The notes under the pieces: generated by a model
The model's input: only the letters and a program-made list of their open reading frames with translations
Databases searched by the model: none
Told to the model about the DNA's origin: nothing
DNA from: Phlebopus portentosus
Lineage: Eukaryota > Basidiomycota > Agaricomycetes > Boletales > Boletinellaceae
Reading direction: 5' to 3'
Assembly (NCBI GenBank): GCA_037892935.1
Contig: JAYXKI010000006.1
Span: forward strand, 992,001-1,056,000
DNA length: 64,000 bases
Shown here: positions 57,715 through 64,000 of the stretch, piece after piece
How the letters are laid out: the number at the start of each line of letters is the position of its first letter
Position numbering within the stretch: position 1 is the first letter of the stretch
Made by a program: the position numbers and the translations under genes

Positions 57715-59597
57715 CTATAGGACGAACCGGTCGGGCATGACAACGGGAGCAATCAGACTCCAGATGTACAGGAGCATACACACCCAGCTTGACACTATAC
57801 GCATCCACATAGCGACCTCGGAACGGCCAATGTATACATCATCATCGGGATCAGCTGATCCGTCAGTTGGTGATGTTGTAACGATTTTCCTGAGCAAAGC
57901 ATACATAAAATACTCTGAATCAAGTGGGGACACTAACGTACCAATCGGTCAATAGCATTGCAACGTACATGGCACCTATCGCGAAGATAATGTGGAACCA
58001 CGAATACTAGCATGCTATGATCAGCTTGCGCTCAAGAAAAACACGCCGTGACTTACGTTGTAACGCGTTCCTGACTTCTCATCATCGCGTTCGTCACCGG
58101 ATACTTCGTCGTCTTCATCGTCTTCATCTTCCTCATCTTCGTTCAAAGCGGATGCAGGAATAGCTCTGGGGAAACGGATCAGAGAATAGCAAAACTCAAG
58201 ACTAAAGGACGTACCCCGCTTCGACAGCAGCAAGTAAAGCCTGGTATCTCGGACTATCTTTCTTACTCGGCTGAGTGGTAACAAGACTATGATCGCCCAG
58301 CCCGTCCTCATCAACCGGTAAAGCAACCGCTCCACCGCTCTTCTTGTTCTTCCCGACAAGTGCGCGGCTTTGCGTTGCTGCTCGGCTTGTTGAATAAGCG
58401 ATAGCAATAAAGGTGAAGATAGCACCTAAGACGACCGTTGTTGTCTGCGTGCCCTTCGCAGTTCCGCCGTGAAGAGGATTACAAGCCGCATGCGTGTGAT
58501 TTCCCACGGCGGACGTGATGAGATATGTACAGTATATCGCTACCATGCTGCTTTGCGCAAGGCCTGAACGAGGGTTCGCCTCCTGAATGGCTGGATGGAT
58601 GCACAGGATCGTGATGATGATGCATAGCACGAGGTTGAAAGAGATGAAGAATTGGTTCAGGGTGCATCCCGAACCCGCGAAGAAAGCATACAGAACACCC
58701 GTCAATGCGATAGTAGCGGCGTACATTCCGCCAGTAGAACTGACGAGAATCCATTGCCACAGATTGGAGTTCGGCGAGTTTTCCCAATTCTCGAGACAGG
58801 TCTCTGACCAGGAGTGCGCGAAGTCTACAAGAAGAACAAGACCAAGGAGGATGAACAGCGTGGCACCGACCATGGCGATGTAATTCCCCCAGACCATGAA
58901 AAATCCGTTAGGAATAAAGAAGGAGACGACGATCAATGCCAGCCAGGTTAATACCTTCGGGCCCCACCACCTATTTCCTTCCAGTTAACATGTCAAGGAT
59001 GTGAATTTCAGGACATTATGACGCACCCATTCTGAAGAGCAGCTCTCTTGTCCCGTGTATGCTTCACTCCAATAAGCAATATGCCAAGTAAGAAATGGAA
59101 TAGCGACAATGCGAAGCAGATACGTTGTACCTAGAGAAAAAGTCTATTAAGTATATAAAAGGATCATTGAGTGTGGCACATACCGCTAGTACGCCGTAGC
59201 ACTTCCCGTCCTTGCATTCCATCTTGATATAGTCGTAGCTCCATTTTTCGATAAGATTAATAGCAAATCGTGATTTCATCGACCAAGCAAGCATGGAGTT
59301 GATGAGGAAGATGAGCTGAGAACGGTTTATATGATAAGGGTTTTGTAAGGCCCCAAAGTGCTGGAAAGACATACAGCGAATCCGATACGAGTCGCGATGG
59401 AGGAGTTGCAGTTGCATGACTTGCAAAACATCGACGCTAGCATAAATGGCCAATGGGCTTTGTGCTGCAGAAGGACATTATTCAGGCTCGTGGTGCTTAC
59501 CTGCCGTCGATGTGAAGCAGAATGCCAGTCCTGCCAGACATGACGATGCTATGGCTGTTATCCCACCGGTAAATGGCAAGGATATCAATGCACCCAT
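57715..59597 (-). CDS. TMS1: Serine incorporator (SERINC/TDE1) membrane protein
   Basis: A multi-pass protein of the vacuole/plasma membrane; human SERINCs have been linked to serine-lipid handling and lipid scrambling. Eight exons: 59597-59501, 59436-59375, 59315-59184, 59130-59027, 58970-58215, 58165-58057, 58006-57942 and 57889-57715 (499 aa). About ten membrane helices can be counted. The Cys-rich start (ASSCLAGLAFCF, then FCKSCNCNSS), the RIGFAFIFLINSMLAW segment, ALQNGWWGPKVLTWL, and QEANPRSGLAQSSMVAIYCTYL with SAVGNH are family hallmarks. A cytoplasmic acidic stretch of Glu/Asp follows ALNEDEE near 58110. The yeast homologue is Tms1. Start and all phases agree. Confidence 0.94.
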
Positions 59598-61634
59598 TGT
59601 TGTGTAAAGAGATGAGAATGTAGTCGATGGTAGAGTTGCGGCGCAGCTGTGCTCACAGGTAGTAAGTAGGTACTGTCAAGCACGTGATCTCGGAGTGATA
59701 TCGTCGACTTTCGGACTGACGACTCTCAATCTCACCTAGTAAATCTCACTCATGCGCAGGATATTACCAGAGAGACAAAGATATATTTAAATAAGAGTGA
59801 ATTTATTGTACAAGCAGTACTAAGCGTGAACAGATGCAGATGCGCAAATCAATACTTGTGAAACCATTTATCTGTCCCCTCACCAGGAAAGCTCAACTCC
59901 TGAAGCTCCCTTTACTACTCTTTGAAGCCGACGGATCACGAGAAGCATTCAGAAGAGCTACAGGTCCGATGAAAAGCTTCAGGATGATCGATCTCGGCCA
60001 CTACGTTTGAAGTAATTGCTGTTCACAGCCGAGCTCTGAACGACGTCGAAAACTGTCTCTCCGAACCCTAGAAAGCGATCTGCAATCGAGCGTATTGTAG
60101 GATCTCCGATAGAACTCGAGTCGGGACTGATATAAAGAGTACAGAGAAGTAGCGTAAGTTAGCGATTAGGATTCCTAGGCAGTACTGACGCACCTGAAAC
60201 CACTCGATCGACGCACACCCGCTAGTACCGTTGAAACTAGTACGGCGTCGAAAGTATAATGTACAAGTCTTCCGAGCATGGCCATGCAATTATTATTATG
60301 TTTGTAGATGGTTGAGACGGTGGGTAACGTTAACCTGCTATGGAGTACGATGGCGTCAGAACCAGATATGCAGAGTAACAAGCTAAAGATAGACCTGATG
60401 TATGTCGACGATTGTCTCAAGCATGCAATAAGCTGCAATCAGCTGGCTAGTCGGACAGCCACGATAGAGAAGAAGTTCAAGTCGTGTGCGAGACAGTGAG
60501 AATTTAAGCAGCTATCTAGTCAATCAGTGAATCTGGTCAGACGCGTCCTTTCGGCATGCACGTGATACCCACACGTCGGAGTTCCAATAATTTCGTTCGT
60601 TACCATGGCCAACTTGTTCACTCGGCACAATGTGTGTGCACCCGGCGCTTTTGTTTCGACCTTTCCTGTCTTATCGTTTCCTTCTCATCCCACTCATTGT
60701 GATGATCAGAACGAAGGTCTATCTCAATTGAGGAAGCTTCATCTGCACTTGCTGTGCGACGAAAAGCTCCTTCGTCCTCAACGATTATTCACCTCTCTTT
60801 CTCAACTTCACAACTGTCTCAACACTTTCAGACTACTTTTCGTCTCGTTACCATGAATGAATTTTCTACTTCCTTCGGTCCCTATCCATCTCATTAACTT
60901 ACTTGCATTTGATCCTGTATTGTGACCCTTCTTCAGCAAGCCATTACTCAAATCCATTTCTATTCTCAACATCCTGATGCTTCCTACTATTTCGTTGTCC
61001 ACCTAGCGATTATTGTCGGCTTCATCAATCCACCAATGCATCTGATCCCCTTTATCTCGATGTGTCAGACTCGCCTACAAATATTGGTAATCATTGTTCA
61101 CGACCACGTGAAAATGAGAGACCACAAAGTTGAATAATCCATCCAAAGTGCTCTCTCATCACCCATTAACGTGTCTTCGTCCCATCTACCTATTGATCAA
61201 ACCGGTATGGACATTGATAATAATGGACCACCTACTCAGCGCTCGCCTGCAGTTCCGTAAATTGTTTGTTCAATTCTCCTCATTGGTTTATTCATCCTTC
61301 GAAAAGCACTGTCATGCTACCGGCGTAAGTCCTTGTACAGATGGAGGCAGATTTCGGCTACTCATAAACCTTTTATGACAGAATCCGTGAAGAGTGAGTC
61401 GGACTAACTCGATGTCATCCGGATGTTTACTCAAAAGCGAAATTAGCCACCTAGAGGCTCATGTGTCTCCAGTGCCTGCGTTGACCCATTCAAATGTGTC
61501 TGTAGCCGCATTCGGAATTTCCTGTCTAAATTACTGATAAGTACTGGCTTGCTTTATAGTACTTCGGAATCTGCATCCAAGTGAGTTCAAGTTGACATGC
61601 AACGACTAGATCTGACTGTGTAATTTACTCGCAG
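59598..61634. other. Intergenic or unresolved 5' exons
   Basis: About 2 kb. The first half (59600-60600) shows only conflicting short ORFs. From about 60605 plus-strand segments look codon-like (for example a run reading LPIDQTGMDIDNNGPPTQ near 61180-61230), bounded by possible donors and acceptors. They may be 5' exons of the gene at 61635-63113, but I could not join them in phase. Confidence 0.35.
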
Positions 61635-63113
61635 ACTCGCAAGGGCGTGGCAAGATAAATGGAAAAAGGCGGAAAATCGGCTTCGCTGTGCACTGATAGA
61701 GTCTAACCTGCGTGACGTGCGCGGAGTCGCAATCTTCACGATGCAGCTGACCTATCCTCGATCCATCAAGGAACAACAGGTACGACCAGTCATGCTTGCT
61801 TGACTCCGCTCTAACTTTTCCCTTTAAGTGCATTGATTGGGCGTTCAGGGTTGAAGAAAGAAAGGTGCGAATGTATTAGGCTGACTTTGCAATGCATCCT
61901 GAAGCTTGCGTGTAGCGGCTGGATGAGAATCGTCCTGATTACTTCCAATCGAGAAGTTACGTTTCATGGGTCAACTCCTTACCAGACAGCCGCTTCGAAG
62001 AAAGCGATCCATACGACATTAGGGAGATGTTTCGCACCCTACTGTATAATTGGGACTCCCACGAAGCTGCCAATGCGAGGAAGTGAAACCAAGAAGGCGG
62101 AGATTCGATTGGGAGTTGATGCAATGATAGAGCTGGCGTTCCAATTCCGCTATGAAGGAAAGCATAGTCGCAGGTACGTTACCTTTTCTTCTCATCATGT
62201 ATGGATGCGCTCATTGGATTCGAAGAGCTGAAGTGGACTTACTTTTGCCCGCGTTACCTTGGGTAGCGACGGCTGGTAACGTCTGTATGATCGAACTGCC
62301 TTCTGACTGGAGGGATTATTTGACGTCTTTGCCAAACTATCATATATTTTGTGCCGATACAAGTACGCTTGCTGTCATCACATTCGCGTCCGAGGCGAAG
62401 ATAAAGGATGAAAAGGTCGCCGCGAGACAGCTCACCTATGACTTGTGCTCCGGTCAACACCAACGCCGAGCCCTCGGATTTGACGATTCAAAGATCTACG
62501 GCGCTGTATTGGTCGACAAACGGTTCAGGATCTACGAATCGGAGTGGTACGGGGATACCGTTGTAAGTATTTAATTTGCTCGCGCCCTACGCCCATCTCA
62601 AGCGATTATAAGCGCGTATTTCCTACCAATAGAAGTTTTGATCTAGGAATTTTCGACGAATTCATATCTTGCTACATCACCCTCTGCAGGCTTGCGGATT
62701 TCGAGGCCTCGAATGTCAAATTGGTATTCGATACATGGAACTCGGAACAAGGCAAGCAGACAATTAAGGATCGTAATATCACGGAATCTCAAAAGGCACC
62801 GTGGCGGAAGGAGTCACCTGCATCTGCATCCGGGTGGCCGAGCAAACGGAGACGTGGTAGCGGCGAAGCCGACGACATGGAAAGCCTGGACACGTACGAT
62901 CTGGAGCAATTCGAAGACGATGCCGACGTTGACAAAGATCCCACGAAAGTCCGTACCGCGGTTGAGGAAGAGGTTCCTCCTGGTGGTGATCCACTTAATG
63001 AACGGAATCTTCGCGTCTTCGAATACCTCGCGCGCGCAAAGCATTTCCCGGGTTCAGAAGTAGGCGATGTCCGGACTCAGAATTCTGCTGTTAGCTATGG
63101 TGGCATGGCGTAA
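61635..63113 (+). CDS. Unrecognised multi-exon gene with apparent frameshift
   Basis: Likely exons are 61635-61779, 61916-62173, 62226-62562 and 62613-63113, with further 5' exons unplaced. The first is basic and helical (ARAWQDKWKKAENRLR). The second encodes RLDENRPDYFQSRSY, then DIREMFRTLLYNWDSHEA, and continues one frame over as SETKKAEIRLGVDAMIEL from about 62082: a single-base loss near 62080-62086 would explain this, since no splice pair does. The third contains LLPALPWVATAGNVCMIELP and DDSKIYGAVLVDKRFRIYESEW; the fourth starts RVFPTNRSFDLGIFDEF and ends in an acidic, Lys/Arg-rich tail with a possible nuclear signal (SKRRR). No family is recognised. It may be intact (splicing or sequencing explanation) or a recent pseudogene. 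Confidence 0.5.
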
Positions 63114-63419
63114 ACTGAGATGTGAACCGTCATACTTGTAAAGATGTTCTATGCTTGTTTAGTATCATTTTAGCTTTTCTATTTGATATTTATGAGGAAT
63201 TGTTGGCGTATATTTTACCGCCACCTATGATGCGTCAACAACGGATTCCACGGAAACAATGGGTGCTCAATCAGAATGAGAAGGGAAAGAAGTGGATCGA
63301 GAAGGTGCACTTCCTCCCGTTTCTCCTTGTTCCGCACGGCGTTATTTCAAACTCAAAGTCTTGAACAGATAGCAGAAGGTGGGCAACCTTCTAAGCACCA
63401 ACCGTCCATAACTGGTTAT

Positions 63420-64000
63420 ACGACCACAACATTGTGGTAGCAGCTTGCCGGGGATAACGGCATGGCGTTTATCGGCCGATGGTGTTGGGTGCAACAGTAC
63501 AATCGCAACAGCACAAGGTGAGTCTTAGTCTTAGTATTTTATCATCTGGGTATTTTCTAAATTCTATAACCGTAAAAGAGATTCAGATACTCGCTGGGCT
63601 TCAAGACGACCTGCTTTTGAGCCGCTTCATAATTCTCCTGACAATCAAGAAATCACTCATCAATGGGCTTTGTCAGCCCATGGGCTTCGACCTTTCGCGG
63701 ATTGAATGCAACCCCGTAGAGAACTGGCTGATGGTGGACGGACAACCTCTGACCGGTTGGGATTTCCGCCTGTTCCGATGCCAGGGAGAAGCGATGGTCG
63801 GCGAGACCTAGTATGTCGACCAGTAGCAGATGTATATTGCGGTTTTTCGAGGACACAATACTCTAAAATTCTCATTCGTGGACAAGGCGGCGGACATTGA
63901 ACGGCTGATCCAATACTTTCCGTTTGCGCGGCAGCTCCACATCTTCGATGCAAGTAAACCTCTGAAGATTTAAATCCCAGGTTGATTTTGCAATTCTTTC
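63420..64000 (+). CDS. Partial unrecognised gene at right edge
   Basis: Codon-like plus-strand segments: one around 63590-63809 (GLQDDLLLSRFIILLTIKKS, later WLMVDGQPLTGWDFRLF) and one from about 63830 (MYIAVFRGHNTLKFSFVDK, ADIERLIQYFPFARQLHIFD). A donor-like AA|GTAAAC at about 63953 suggests the gene runs beyond the window. How the two segments join is unclear because the gap would be only about 33 nt. No family is recognised. Confidence 0.3.

Noticed and set aside
1..64000. Biosynthetic, defence or mobile gene cluster
   Set aside because: Genes are unrelated housekeeping or accessory functions; no core synthase, transposase, integrase, CRISPR repeats or terminal repeats seen.

Overview
This is a gene-dense, intron-rich piece of fungal nuclear DNA, most likely from a mushroom-forming basidiomycete (Agaricomycetes). 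The signs are many short introns (mostly 38-80 nt, GT-AG with a few GC-AG), a large single-exon F-box gene, a Git3-like seven-helix receptor, a WOPR regulator and an AA9 cellulose-oxidising enzyme beside a decayed copy. I saw no bacterial, viral or intact transposon genes, no CRISPR array and no tRNA or rRNA gene. Gene models were built by hand: exons were joined by splice signals, phase and family similarity. End coordinates are therefore exact where phases close, and uncertain where stated.

Layout. 0.9-4.4 kb: kinetochore SPC25, then a secreted ThuA-domain protein on the minus strand and a doubtful small secreted protein. 5.6-12.8 kb: F-box protein; mitochondrial alpha/beta hydrolase (minus) sharing a 183-bp divergent promoter with the enoyl reductase TSC13; SLM1/2-like F-BAR/PH protein. 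15.3-17.7 kb: SDE2 facing a DUF1295 membrane reductase. 19.3-20.7 kb: C2H2 factor. 20.7-26.0 kb: gene-poor. 26.0-31.3 kb: Ras, CIA30 (minus), DNA polymerase eta. 32.2-38.2 kb: seven-helix receptor; 17-exon Rieske/AIFM3-type oxidoreductase. 39.3-46.5 kb: mitochondrial GGQ release factor, HSBP1, Nas6/gankyrin (minus), TFIIH subunit Tfb2, WOPR factor (minus). 48.7-51.9 kb: AA9 pseudogene and intact AA9. 52.6-64 kb: coiled-coil protein, aldo-keto reductase, RAD51 paralogue, serine incorporator (minus), an unrecognised multi-exon gene with an apparent frameshift, and a partial gene at the right edge.

No biosynthetic or defence cluster is visible; most genes are unrelated housekeeping functions. 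Loose themes are mitochondrial quality and assembly (CIA30, GGQ release factor, AIFM3-like, presequence-bearing hydrolase), DNA damage tolerance and repair (Pol eta, RAD51 paralogue, TFIIH p52) and lipid or membrane work (TSC13, SLM, SERINC). What stands out is gene structure: exons of 12-21 nt recur in at least seven genes, some carrying core motifs (the second Rieske ligand motif lies wholly in a 14-nt exon), and GC-AG introns occur in at least three genes. Automatic gene callers would probably break several of these models.
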